Source: Microbulbifer thermotolerans
GTDB lineage: Bacteria > Pseudomonadota > Gammaproteobacteria > Pseudomonadales > Cellvibrionaceae
DNA: 64,000 nt
Assembly (NCBI RefSeq): GCF_900112305.1
Contig: NZ_FOKT01000002.1
Location: 310,001-374,000 of the forward strand
Reading direction: 5' to 3'
Part shown: piece after piece, positions 20,488-28,990 of the stretch
How positions within the stretch are numbered: position 1 is the stretch's first letter
Layout: every line of letters starts with the position of its first letter
Notes under the pieces: generated by a model
Seen by the model: only the letters and a program-made list of their open reading frames with translations
The model's database searches: none
Told to the model about the DNA's origin: nothing
Made by a program: the position numbers and the translations under genes

Positions 20488-20943
20488 TTAATAATCCCGC
20501 AGATTAAACAGGTTTATGGACAAGGTGTGTTCCTCCAGCTCCTCCAACTCCTCCAACCGTTCAAAGGCCTCCCGTGCCGACTGAGTCTCCGCGCCTTGGG
20601 CCAGGTCCCGGTATTGATCGGATAAATACACCTCGACATCCATCGCCACTTGGGCAATCTCATCAAGGTTGTTGATATCGATATTGCGCAGTCTTTGAAG
20701 GAGTTCCTTCTCCCGCCCCTCGGGCGCGAACTGAACCCAAGTGTGCAGAGCGCCCGGAGTCAGATCATCGTGAAAATTCTCCAGCGAGAACTTCATCGAC
20801 TCCTCCCGCCGCCGCAGCTGATCTAGCAGCAACTCGATGCGCTTATCGGTGGCCAACTGTTCGTACTCGCCGTACTGGCGCGCCAGCCTGGCATGAAAGT
20901 CTCGCCCCTCCCGAATCACATCCTCCACAGTCTTATAACGCAT
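20488..20943 (-). CDS. Ferritin-like helical protein of unknown function
   Basis: About 151 residues, almost entirely helical and rich in Glu, Arg and Leu. The pattern (EDVIREGRDFHARLARQYGEY, then RIELLLDQLRRREESMKFSLENF, ending in a Glu-rich helix) resembles the small ferritin/rubrerythrin-like proteins of pseudomonads and relatives. I cannot assign a metal site with confidence. The frame continues to 21051 through a TTG that overlaps the upstream gene's stop, but the ATG at 20943 starts the conserved part. Probably cotranscribed with the spermidine-synthase-like gene. Confidence 0.65.
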   Translation of the reverse strand: MRYKTVEDVIREGRDFHARLARQYGEYEQLATDKRIELLLDQLRRREESMKFSLENFHDDLTPGALHTWVQFAPEGREKELLQRLRNIDINNLDEIAQVAMDVEVYLSDQYRDLAQGAETQSAREAFERLEELEELEEHTLSINLFNLRDY

Positions 20944-21047
20944 TACCCGGTCCCGGAACACAGTATGCCTCTCTTCAGTATAGGCCCGGGGTGACAAGTG
21001 GCGCCAATCGACGGTAGCACTACAAAGGTCCCGGGACCGGCAAATTC

Positions 21048-21794
21048 TCAAGGAAGGCGCCTCAATTGGCAGGGAAGGCGGCTGCGGGGATTACTTGGAC
21101 TAATCGGGACTGGCGCCTGGGCGGTGAGATCCGCAACAGACAGCACACTGCGACTGGCGACCAGTATGCAGTTTTCATAGGCGGGATGCTCCGCAGTCCA
21201 GGCTCCACGCAACTGCCTGCGGATGGCGGCAGCGCGCCAGCCAGAAGCCAGAAGTTCGGTGCGACTGCCGAAATTTGCAACCAACAAGCCTTCTGGACTC
21301 AGCAACTGCAACAACTGTTTGCACCAGGGCTGATCCGCCACCACAGCGCGCTCTGCGGCACCGCCACAGTGGCCAAAAAGATCATCAATGATCAGATCAA
21401 AAGCACATCTGTCCCCGGCTGTCAGCTGTGCAGCGACATAATCCCGTGCGTCAGCATGCACCAGCTCCACGTCGCGCACGCCAAAATACTTGCGTGCGAT
21501 CTGCAGGTGCACCGCATCGAGCTCCACACCGACAATCCTGTCCGGTGTTATATAGCGCTGTAGCAGCCGTATCAGGGCACCGCCGCCCACACCGAGCAAT
21601 AGCACCGAGCGAATCTGCCGCCGCGGGAGAAAAAAAGCCGGCAGTAACAGCATTTCCCACAGAGATCCCTTCAGGGGATCGCGTGGATTCCACTGCGAGT
21701 GAAAGACACCATTGCTGTACAAACGCACACTGGCGCCGTGACTGCGCACTTGGTAGTGATTATCCCCTGCCCGCTTTTGCCACAACAATGCCAT
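21048..21794 (-). CDS. Spermidine synthase-like class I methyltransferase-fold protein
   Basis: About 248 residues with the aminopropyltransferase/methyltransferase fold: motif I VLLLGVGGGALIRLL, the acidic strand end VGVELDAVHLQIARKYFG, and HADARDYV followed by DLIIDDLFGH. The N-terminal substrate-gating half of true SpeE is shortened, so these proteins are usually annotated spermidine synthase-like with unknown substrate. The ATG at 21794 (MALLWQKRAGDNHYQV) lies 14 bases after the stop of the upstream msrC-like gene. The frame runs to 21950 but would overlap that gene. Confidence 0.75.
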   Translation of the reverse strand: MALLWQKRAGDNHYQVRSHGASVRLYSNGVFHSQWNPRDPLKGSLWEMLLLPAFFLPRRQIRSVLLLGVGGGALIRLLQRYITPDRIVGVELDAVHLQIARKYFGVRDVELVHADARDYVAAQLTAGDRCAFDLIIDDLFGHCGGAAERAVVADQPWCKQLLQLLSPEGLLVANFGSRTELLASGWRAAAIRRQLRGAWTAEHPAYENCILVASRSVLSVADLTAQAPVPISPSNPRSRLPCQLRRLP

Positions 21795-21807
21795 GGGCTC
21801 TGGTGCC

Positions 21808-22287
21808 TCAAATACCCGAGACCGAAGGAGTGTCCGAGCAGCGCAAAAGAACCCGGGCAAATTCCTGCATACCCGCCAAATCTTCACCGGTAAATCGCGC
21901 CCGGGTGGGACTGTCGATATCCAACACACCGAGACAGCACCCATCGGCATAGAGTGGGATCACAATCTCGGATGCGGAAACCGCATCGCAGGCAATATGA
22001 CCGGGAAACTGGTGCACATCCTCCACCAGCTGCGCCTCTCCAGTGGCTACAGCGGTGCCGCAAACTCCGGCACCGACGGCAATACGCGTACAGGCAGGCT
22101 TGCCCTGAAAAGGTCCCAGACGCAATTCGTCACCATGCAAAAAATAGAAGCCGGCCCAGTTGATATCTTCGAGCTCCATAAACAGCAGCGCACTGGCGTT
22201 GGCGGTATTCGCCAGCCAATCCCGCTCACCGGACAACAATGCCGCCAGCTGTTCGCTGAGCGATGTATAAAAAGCGTTCAATGACAT
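21808..22287 (-). CDS. msrC: Free methionine-(R)-sulfoxide reductase (GAF domain)
   Basis: GAF-domain enzyme of 159 residues that reduces free L-methionine-(R)-sulfoxide using thioredoxin. The three conserved cysteines are visible in GKPACTRIAVGAGVCGTAV and FPGHIACDAVSASEI. NWAGFYFLHGDELRLGPFQG is the typical beginning of the pocket. The ATG at 22287 gives the normal N-terminus. First gene of a leftward group with the spermidine-synthase-like and ferritin-like genes. Confidence 0.9.
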   Translation of the reverse strand: MSLNAFYTSLSEQLAALLSGERDWLANTANASALLFMELEDINWAGFYFLHGDELRLGPFQGKPACTRIAVGAGVCGTAVATGEAQLVEDVHQFPGHIACDAVSASEIVIPLYADGCCLGVLDIDSPTRARFTGEDLAGMQEFARVLLRCSDTPSVSGI

Positions 22288-22381
22288 AAGGAACCCTTAT
22301 CCAGGTGTACTTAAACATTCGACAGCGGGAAACTTATACCCGCAAAAAGCTGTTCGTCTTCCCACAGGTAGAGGGCGCTTG

Positions 22382-22819
22382 CTACTGGTATGGGTCCAAC
22401 AACTCTTGTGATTCCGGCTCCGCATCCGTCGTCGGACCATCCCATTCTGAGTCCTCACCCTCAACGTTGCGGCGCCCGTGGATCGCTGGCGGTGCCGTAG
22501 TTACATCGGAGGCTATCAGCTTGCCGGAATGACTTTTAGCCTCTGTTCGCGCCGGTTCCGACACACTAGAAGCGGCGCGTTCACTCCTGTGGATACGTCG
22601 AGAAATTGTCTTCAAGTCTGGATGGCGGCGCTGCGCCAGTTTGACGGCTTCCAGCTCACCACTGAGCCGGTTGACTTCCGCCTGCAAATCCCCCAGCTGC
22701 GCCTGTAGCTCTGTGATCTGTGTCAGCACGCCCTTGACCTTGCGGCTCTCCTTTTCATACATCACCGCGGCGCCACCAAAGGCGAGAGCGAAGACGACCA
22801 GGATAGAAAACTGACGCAT
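22382..22819 (-). CDS. Small membrane-anchored coiled-coil protein, unknown
   Basis: About 145 residues. The N-terminus MRQFSILVVFALAFGGAAVMY is a single membrane anchor; residues 25-65 form a coiled coil (LTQITELQAQLGDLQAEVNRL), and the rest is a low-complexity, acidic, probably disordered tail. The ATG at 22819 follows GGAGG, a strong ribosome-binding site. I recognise no family. It stands alone between msrC and a palindromic repeat element. Confidence 0.6.
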   Translation of the reverse strand: MRQFSILVVFALAFGGAAVMYEKESRKVKGVLTQITELQAQLGDLQAEVNRLSGELEAVKLAQRRHPDLKTISRRIHRSERAASSVSEPARTEAKSHSGKLIASDVTTAPPAIHGRRNVEGEDSEWDGPTTDAEPESQELLDPYQ

Positions 22820-22933
22820 AAAAACCTCCGCGAATTCCCTTTTATGCAAAAAATCTTTATTTACAGCAAAGTGGTCCCATCTTCCGAGAACCTGTGCATA
22901 AAATGCAATAGCAGGCTATGATCAGGAGGTTCT

Positions 22934-23157
22934 ATTTAGGGAACCTCTGATTAATTCGCGTGAACACTATGGTAGCTTTCGGGGCGCTCAGGCAATAGGA
23001 CGGACATTTCGAAAACGCACGAGTACTTCCCTGTAGCTCCGACGGATACATCCCTGTATCCGACGGTTTCGAAATGTCCGCCCTATCACCTGAGCTTCAA
23101 ATCCACCCCCGAAGCGCCTCTGCTAAACGAAAGTGACTTAATCAGAGGTTCCTTAAA
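22934..23157. mobile_element. Complete MITE-like palindromic element, copy A
   Basis: About 220 bases with terminal inverted repeats: left GGAACCTCTGATTAATTCGC (22940-22959) and right, on the other strand, GGAACCTCTGATTAAGTC. It has nested inner palindromes: ATAGGACGGACATTTCGAAA (22995-23014) against TTTCGAAATGTCCGCCCTAT (23067-23086), and CGGATACA-TCCC-TGTATCCG at 23043-23062. No coding capacity. The whole unit could fold into one long hairpin. It starts 115 bases before the jetD start-side... that is, it ends 35 bases past the jetD stop side. A second complete copy is at 58406-58625. Confidence 0.75.
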
Positions 23158-23191
23158 TACCGCTAAGCGCCAGCGCGCAAAATCCAGTCCA

Positions 23192-24409
23192 TCAAAAGTC
23201 CACCTTCGCCGCTGCCGCGTGCAATTCTTCCGGTGTGACCGATTCCTGATCCACATAACAGCCAGTGTGCCAGAGTGCTGGGATCAATTCAGTGTCAGCG
23301 TAGTCACAGCCGGTGCTCTCAATGGCGCGCTGGCGGTTCTTCTTTGCCTGCAGTGGCCGATGACCTCCCCCGCTGCAGAGTCGTTCCAACATAGGCGCAT
23401 ACCCCGGACGCCAGCAGTCCAGAGAGGTAAAGCTGCGCCGCAAAGCGGCAGCGATCTGCATCCCCTCGTAATCCAAGTCCCCCCAGAAGTATGCCGGCAA
23501 CTCCTGCTCGGCCTGCCCCTGCCACCAGCGGATAAACTCTCGACGCGCCGGCTCCGCTATATCGTTCAGGGTGCTGAAACGAGCCACTCCCGGCAACCTG
23601 ACCCGAGCGGCGCCACCGCGATAACCTTCTATGTACACCAGAGCGGTGGCTTTCGGCTGGCAGTCCGCCAACATCAGAAAGGAGTCCTGGTTTTCCACCA
23701 TCACCACCCGCTCCGACTGCGACGGCAAGTACAGATGCATCAGCAGCGGGCGCTCCTGTACCCGCTCGCAGAGTTCCGGAAACAGTGCGCGCGCCAGCGC
23801 TTGATGCCCATCAGCATCCAGATATTTGGAGTCCCCGAAAAAACAACGCGCGGACAACTGGCGCCATGACATGCCACCACTGTGGGCCAACTCTTCGCCC
23901 AACCGGGCCCAACAGGCCAGCAGTTGCTCGTAACCATCGAAGCCGGCATCCAGTTCCAGTCCCCCCGGAGGAAAGGCCTCAGGGTTTTCAAAGCGTGTAG
24001 CAAAACGGGTCAGCGCCGCCTGCCACTCCGGGTCCACCCGATGCGGCCGCGGCCTGTCCAGCCATTCGCGGATCATCGCCTCACAGCTGTCCTCAAAAAA
24101 AAGGCGTACCCCCTGCCAGGGCGCGGAGCCGGACGGTCGCCGCGCCGGTTCCTTGATTTTGAAGCAGCGGTAATCGCGGGACAGCCACACCAGCTCGTCC
24201 CAGAGTTCGCAGTCGTCGTAGGCGGGATCGGTAAATGGGGTCAGTGCAGCTCTCAGTGCCCGGGGAGCACTTTTGGGCGACCCCAGGGTGATAGCGATGC
24301 TTTTTTCTTCTCCTGAGAGTATCTGATCGTCCCGCTTGTCGAGGACATATTCCAGCAGTCCCATAATCACAGGGTTTGCCGCAGCCAGATCGGGAATCCG
24401 CCTCGCCAT
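23192..24409 (-). CDS. jetD: Wadjet subunit JetD (DUF3322-DUF2220, Toprim nuclease)
   Basis: Nuclease subunit of the Wadjet (MksG/JetD) anti-plasmid system; in characterised systems it cleaves circular DNA after the SMC-like motor has extruded it. About 405 residues. The N-terminal part matches DUF3322 and the C-terminal part DUF2220, with the Toprim-like metal motif WGDLDYEGMQIA near residue 307. A start at the ATG at 24409 (or the adjoining one at 24412) follows GGGAGGAG. The ORF is open to 24490, but that extension is encoded by a repeat fragment. It is separated from jetC by about 75 bases holding that fragment, whereas jet genes often overlap. Confidence 0.92.
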   Translation of the reverse strand: MARRIPDLAAANPVIMGLLEYVLDKRDDQILSGEEKSIAITLGSPKSAPRALRAALTPFTDPAYDDCELWDELVWLSRDYRCFKIKEPARRPSGSAPWQGVRLFFEDSCEAMIREWLDRPRPHRVDPEWQAALTRFATRFENPEAFPPGGLELDAGFDGYEQLLACWARLGEELAHSGGMSWRQLSARCFFGDSKYLDADGHQALARALFPELCERVQERPLLMHLYLPSQSERVVMVENQDSFLMLADCQPKATALVYIEGYRGGAARVRLPGVARFSTLNDIAEPARREFIRWWQGQAEQELPAYFWGDLDYEGMQIAAALRRSFTSLDCWRPGYAPMLERLCSGGGHRPLQAKKNRQRAIESTGCDYADTELIPALWHTGCYVDQESVTPEELHAAAAKVDF

Positions 24410-24424
24410 CATCTCCTCCCATTC

Positions 24425-24450
24425 GGGAACTTCTGATTTATTCGCATAAG
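24425..24450 (+). repeat. Fragment of the MITE-like repeat in the jetC-jetD junction
   Basis: GGGAACTTCTGATTTATTCGC matches the left end of the complete elements at 22.9 and 58.4 kb with two substitutions. Only the terminal part is present. It sits between the jetC stop and the jetD ribosome-binding site. Confidence 0.65.
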
Positions 24451-24486
24451 TGCTGTCTTTGTTTCCTGGGCGTTGGCAACAGCGAC

Positions 24487-27400
24487 TCAAGTCTCAACCA
24501 GTTCCATAAAATCCAACGACGCCTGACGGCGAATTGTGCGGCGGTGGTTGGCCCACAATTCGGCAATTTTTTCCCGGTTACAGACTTTGCGGTCCACATA
24601 GACGCGCGTGTTCAATTGGCCAATGGGCTTGGGACTGGGGCATTTGCTGAACACAAATTGATTCGAAATCAAATCCATGAAAGGACCGGATTTACTGCTC
24701 GGCATAATGAAGAGTAATTGCAGTCCCAATGTCTCGGTCAGATAGCGGATCACCTCTCTGGAACGGGATTCATCCATCTTAGAGAAGGCCTCATCCACCA
24801 ATACCATTTGCAGATGGCTGCTACCCTCGTTGAAGCGGAAGGCCGAGGTCACCGCGGCGGAGCGGATGATATACGCCGGAGTTTCCAGCTGCCCTCCTGA
24901 GCCGGTGCCGTACTGGCTGAGCGCGATAGGCTCCTTGCCTTCGGGCTCTTTGTAGATTTCGTAGTTGCGGTAATTGCGGTAGTCACTGATGCGCTCAAGC
25001 TCGCGTCGCGCCAACTGCTCGTCCTCACTGAGCAGCATATCCAGCAGTTTGTCCCGAACCTGCTGATGCTTGGGTGCCAGATCCGCGTCGAAGAGGCTCT
25101 GCTCTTCTCCCAGGTTTGGCAACTCAATGACGGCTTTAAAGAAATTCCAGTACTCCTTGAATTCGGGCACCCAGCTGTAAGCGAAGCGGAAGCGTTCGCG
25201 GTCGGCCCCAAACCGGTGGTGTTCCAGTTCTTTGTTCAGGTCGTCCAGCACCCGCTTACCATCATTGATGGATTGATAAATGGCATGGCAAAGGTGTGTG
25301 ACGAAAGTGGTGTTAAAGGACTTTTTCAGTCCTTGCAACTGCTCGTGACGGTCCACTAGCAGATTGTTTTTCAAGCGGTTGCGCAGCGCCTCCACCTGAT
25401 CGCAGAGACCGCATACCAGTTTAAACAGCACCTCGTTGTGCCCATCACTCAGATCCGGCTCGAAAACCAGCGTGTCACCGGCGGCACAGTTGGCATTGTA
25501 TTCCATTACCGAGCGATCCAACTGGCGGCAATATGTTTCCAACTGCCCCTGCCACTGCTCGATATCGGCGCCGAAATCAAAGTTATCGCCAGCGCCTTCA
25601 ACCTGTTTATCCGCCAGCTCCAACACCTTCTCAACATCATATTCCGGGGAGGTCTGAGCGATGCGATGTAACGCGGCCTCACAGTCGCCGAGTGTCTCGT
25701 CGAGTGCTTCCAGTTCGTCCGCGAGTGCCTTTAACTGTTTGCCGGTATTTTCCAGGTCCCGCTCCAGCTTGCCGGCCTCGTGCTGAAGGTCCAACTGGAT
25801 CTTCTGCTGTGCCTGCAACTGTTGGGTCAATTCCCCCAGCTGTCGTTCCAACTGTTCGCAATCTGAAAGGTCCAGGTTTTCCAGCGCCTGCTCGGCACTG
25901 CGCCATTCCCGCTGGGCGGCCAGCGCGGCGTCCACCGTCGACACCAATTCCAGATCGCTCAGGTCCCGCACCGCGGCGGCAACCCGGCGGTACAGCTGGT
26001 GCTGTTCATTGACCTGTTTCGCTTCGACCACCATCTGCTCCAGCATCCGCTGCTGCGCCGCCAGCGCGCGCGCGCGGGCCCCTTGGCCGAAGACCAGTTC
26101 CGCATCGTCGATATCGCAGCGCCACATGCTGTAGTTTCCGCTGGCAATGCCGTCTGCGGTCAGACCGCGACGGGTACCGCGCAGTTCGTGTTCGTCACGC
26201 ACCTGCAACACAGAACCGTATGAGGCGCGCAGATAGTATTCGGCGGTTTTGTGGTTGAACGCCATCAACTCGACAATGGACCCTTTGGGCAGGGGCACGC
26301 GCTCCGCATCCCGGCGCGCCTTGTCCCCCTGAATCACCCGCGCACGGTTGTTGCGGCCGGGCAAATTGCGCACGATACGGATGGCCTGCGCCTCGTAATC
26401 GGGTTCAACAATAATGGAGAAGCGGGCGCCGCCGAGATAGCCTTCCACCGCCATCTGCCAGCGCTCATCCAGCACTTCCACATAGTCACACAATACCCGC
26501 GGCTCGGCCTGGGGACACTGTTCGCGGATAGCAGCCAGCGCCTGCTCCACCGACTGCGGATAGCGCACCCGGTTGGCCTGCAGGTGTTGAATGCGTTGTT
26601 CCTGGTTGCGCAGCTGCTTTTGTAGCTGCTGCACTTTCTGATCCCAGTGGGATACCTGCTGCTCTATCAACGCTTTCAGAGAGCGCTGACCGCTGTCGGC
26701 ATCAGTAACCAGACCGTGCAGCCGGTTGTGCCGCGCCTCTGTCGCCGCCGCCTGCTGCCGCAGCGCATCGAGCGCGGAGAGATCAATCCAATCCTTGCCC
26801 AATAGCTTGTGCAGGTCCGGCAGTGTCTCCTCTTTCGCGACCTCCTTGATGCACTGGGTCAACGTTTTGTTGCCGAGGGCAGGAATATCCAATATTGCCG
26901 CGCTGCCGGAGAGCAGTTGCAGCATTTCACTGGCGGCATTGCGGTTGCCCTGCCAGCGCTGCTCCTGAGCCGCCAGCGGGCCGCTCAACTGCGACAGCTG
27001 GCGGTGCGCGTTTTTGATGCGCAGTTCCAGTTCGTCCTTGGTGCGCAGCGCATCGATGCCGAGGCGTTGGGCCTGCAACTCGATTAGTTGCCGGTTCAAC
27101 TGCTCGGCGCGCTCCGCCGCCAAACGTGCCTCGCGAGCATTGTTTTGCTGATCGGCGCGTAACTGCTGCTGATTTTGTTTGCCGGCGAGGTAGCTTCTCT
27201 GTACCCGCAGCTGGCGGTGGCGCGCCAGCAAATATTCCTGCAGGCGCAATTGCTGCCACTGCTCGCGGTAGAGTTCAGCGGATTTGGCGATCTGTTCCAG
27301 GGAGGTCACCCGCTCAACAATCTGACGCGCTTCCTGTTCCATCGCGTGGATGGTTTTCATCAACTCCGATACGGAGCGAATGGCCTCGCCCAGATCGCGC

Positions 27401-28113
27401 TTTTCCAGCACTTCCTGGGCAACGAAGTCGTTGATACTCTTGACCGGCTTATAGGCCATAAAGTTAGAAAAGGTGCGCGCGGCATGCATGGCTTCCCTAT
27501 CTGGAACGGCATCGCGGCGCCCGCGCAATGCGCCGTATAAGCGACGCAGGTAGGCCTTTTTCTTGTCGTACTGCTCGACTTTTTCAAATTGCCGGCTCAA
27601 CACCGCGTGGAATTTGTCCAACGGCAACAGGTGTTTTCCGTCCTTGTACTCGCGAATAAAATCGCCGATGGCCAGTTGCTCTCCGGGGAAGATAAAGAAA
27701 CGCAGGTCATCCTGACGTGCCTGCGCCGGCTTGCTACTGCTGTCCAAGTGCGCGCGGATTGCCATCACCGCCGTAAAAGGTTCGCTGTCCTCGCCGCTGG
27801 TGGGGTAAAAAACACCAGCGATGTAGCAGTCCGTCGGCGCCAATCGGGCGTAACTGCCATCGTCACAGCCGAGTACATAAGAAGCCAGTGTCCGCACCTG
27901 CTTGCCACCTCGGCCCCGCTGCGTCGTTTCATCCTGCCCCGGGTTGAAGGTGAACAAGGTGTCGTGGGCAGCGGTCATCAATGTTTGGATCGCATCGGCG
28001 GCCGTGGTCTTTCCGGAGCCGTTGCCACCGGAAAACAGATTGATGGGGCCGAATTCATATTCCAACTGGGGAATATTTCCCCAGTTGATCAAGATCAGCT
28101 TTTTCAGAAACAT
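24487..28113 (-). CDS. jetC: Wadjet subunit JetC (SMC-like ATPase)
   Basis: Motor subunit (MksB-like) of Wadjet. Of 1208 residues, Walker A GGNGSGKTT is at 29-37. A long Gln/Arg/Leu-rich coiled coil occupies about 250-530 and 690-860, with a compact hinge-like segment between (AVEGYLGGARFSIIVEPDYEA onward). The signature region YGTGSGGQLETPAYI is near 1066 and Walker B MVLVDEAFSKMDES near 1102. The ATP-binding halves therefore lie at both ends, as in SMC proteins. It loops and translocates DNA with JetA/JetB. The ATG at 28113 lies 160 bases after jetB, an unusually long gap for this operon. Confidence 0.94.
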   Translation of the reverse strand: MFLKKLILINWGNIPQLEYEFGPINLFSGGNGSGKTTAADAIQTLMTAAHDTLFTFNPGQDETTQRGRGGKQVRTLASYVLGCDDGSYARLAPTDCYIAGVFYPTSGEDSEPFTAVMAIRAHLDSSSKPAQARQDDLRFFIFPGEQLAIGDFIREYKDGKHLLPLDKFHAVLSRQFEKVEQYDKKKAYLRRLYGALRGRRDAVPDREAMHAARTFSNFMAYKPVKSINDFVAQEVLEKRDLGEAIRSVSELMKTIHAMEQEARQIVERVTSLEQIAKSAELYREQWQQLRLQEYLLARHRQLRVQRSYLAGKQNQQQLRADQQNNAREARLAAERAEQLNRQLIELQAQRLGIDALRTKDELELRIKNAHRQLSQLSGPLAAQEQRWQGNRNAASEMLQLLSGSAAILDIPALGNKTLTQCIKEVAKEETLPDLHKLLGKDWIDLSALDALRQQAAATEARHNRLHGLVTDADSGQRSLKALIEQQVSHWDQKVQQLQKQLRNQEQRIQHLQANRVRYPQSVEQALAAIREQCPQAEPRVLCDYVEVLDERWQMAVEGYLGGARFSIIVEPDYEAQAIRIVRNLPGRNNRARVIQGDKARRDAERVPLPKGSIVELMAFNHKTAEYYLRASYGSVLQVRDEHELRGTRRGLTADGIASGNYSMWRCDIDDAELVFGQGARARALAAQQRMLEQMVVEAKQVNEQHQLYRRVAAAVRDLSDLELVSTVDAALAAQREWRSAEQALENLDLSDCEQLERQLGELTQQLQAQQKIQLDLQHEAGKLERDLENTGKQLKALADELEALDETLGDCEAALHRIAQTSPEYDVEKVLELADKQVEGAGDNFDFGADIEQWQGQLETYCRQLDRSVMEYNANCAAGDTLVFEPDLSDGHNEVLFKLVCGLCDQVEALRNRLKNNLLVDRHEQLQGLKKSFNTTFVTHLCHAIYQSINDGKRVLDDLNKELEHHRFGADRERFRFAYSWVPEFKEYWNFFKAVIELPNLGEEQSLFDADLAPKHQQVRDKLLDMLLSEDEQLARRELERISDYRNYRNYEIYKEPEGKEPIALSQYGTGSGGQLETPAYIIRSAAVTSAFRFNEGSSHLQMVLVDEAFSKMDESRSREVIRYLTETLGLQLLFIMPSSKSGPFMDLISNQFVFSKCPSPKPIGQLNTRVYVDRKVCNREKIAELWANHRRTIRRQASLDFMELVET

Positions 28114-28273
28114 GTTATTGATGCCATCTCAGGTGCACATTAGTGCCGTCGGGAATCCGTTTGCAATCAGTGATCGCAGTACTACGATCCTTGTTCGCCC
28201 ACAACGCATCGCTGTCAATCGGTGTGTTGTTGCTATTCGGCGCCTTGGTAAGCAGCCGGAAATCTTCCGATTG

Positions 28274-28990
28274 TTATAGCGACTCGCCGGAAGCAAAAAG
28301 GCTGTGATCTTCATTTTCCGGAGTAATGCGTTCCGGTTCCGTCTCTTCCGCTTCCAGTTCCGGCGTCTGCCCACCGAGCAACTGCTGTAATGTTGATTCA
28401 CTGACGAAGTGGGATATGGTCGGGCGTACTCGCAGCCAGATTTCCGCCATCGATTCCGCTTCCTCACCGGTGAACTGGATCAGGCGCAATTGCCGCAATT
28501 TTTTTAACAGGCCTTTGCGCTCCGCCATCTTGTCTGGCAACGACATCTTGAGCAGGTTGCGCAATCCCAGTTCCAGGGCCTCAAGTGAGAGCGCAACACA
28601 ACCGTTGTCATCCACCTGGCCTTCCCTGAGCGCCTTGTCATATTCGACGCGCAGTACCAATATGGCCGCCACCTCCTGCTGCGTAAGGCGCGCGCGGAAA
28701 CCGCCGTGATGGGGCTCTTCCTGATCCGGCATCCCTGGCACCTCGGCACCGGGGGGATAAATACGAATAAACTGGAAGCGGCTGTCGTGTTGCAGGCGCA
28801 GTCCCAGCGGGGCCAGCCATTCCCGGATCAGCTGTTCGCAGCGTTGGAAACGGTCGTACAAAACCGTCTCCACCTGGCTTTCATCGCGGCAGATAACACC
28901 GTAATCCAGCAGGCGCACGAGCAGTTCGGAAAATTCCCCACGGGTCAAGCGGCATTCGGCCAGCGCTTCTTCCAAGGCCTGTTCAATCAC
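28274..28990 (-). CDS. jetB: Wadjet subunit JetB (DUF4194, KITE-like)
   Basis: DUF4194/MksE-like subunit of 238 residues that bridges the JetA kleisin and the JetC motor. It is made of winged-helix-like units: RGEFSELLVRLLDYGVICRDES, RFQFIRIYPPG and a C-terminal acidic tail. TQQEVAAILVLRVEYDKALREG and FTGEEAESMAEIWLRVRPTISHFV are typical of the family. Its start at 28990 overlaps the jetA stop at 28983, showing translational coupling. Confidence 0.9.
   Translation of the reverse strand: MIEQALEEALAECRLTRGEFSELLVRLLDYGVICRDESQVETVLYDRFQRCEQLIREWLAPLGLRLQHDSRFQFIRIYPPGAEVPGMPDQEEPHHGGFRARLTQQEVAAILVLRVEYDKALREGQVDDNGCVALSLEALELGLRNLLKMSLPDKMAERKGLLKKLRQLRLIQFTGEEAESMAEIWLRVRPTISHFVSESTLQQLLGGQTPELEAEETEPERITPENEDHSLFASGESL

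Noticed and set aside
28129-28467. Overlapping 112-codon frame spanning the jetB end and the jetB-jetC gap
   Set aside because: Low-complexity Arg-rich translation in the shadow of jetB, with no recognisable domain or ribosome-binding site.
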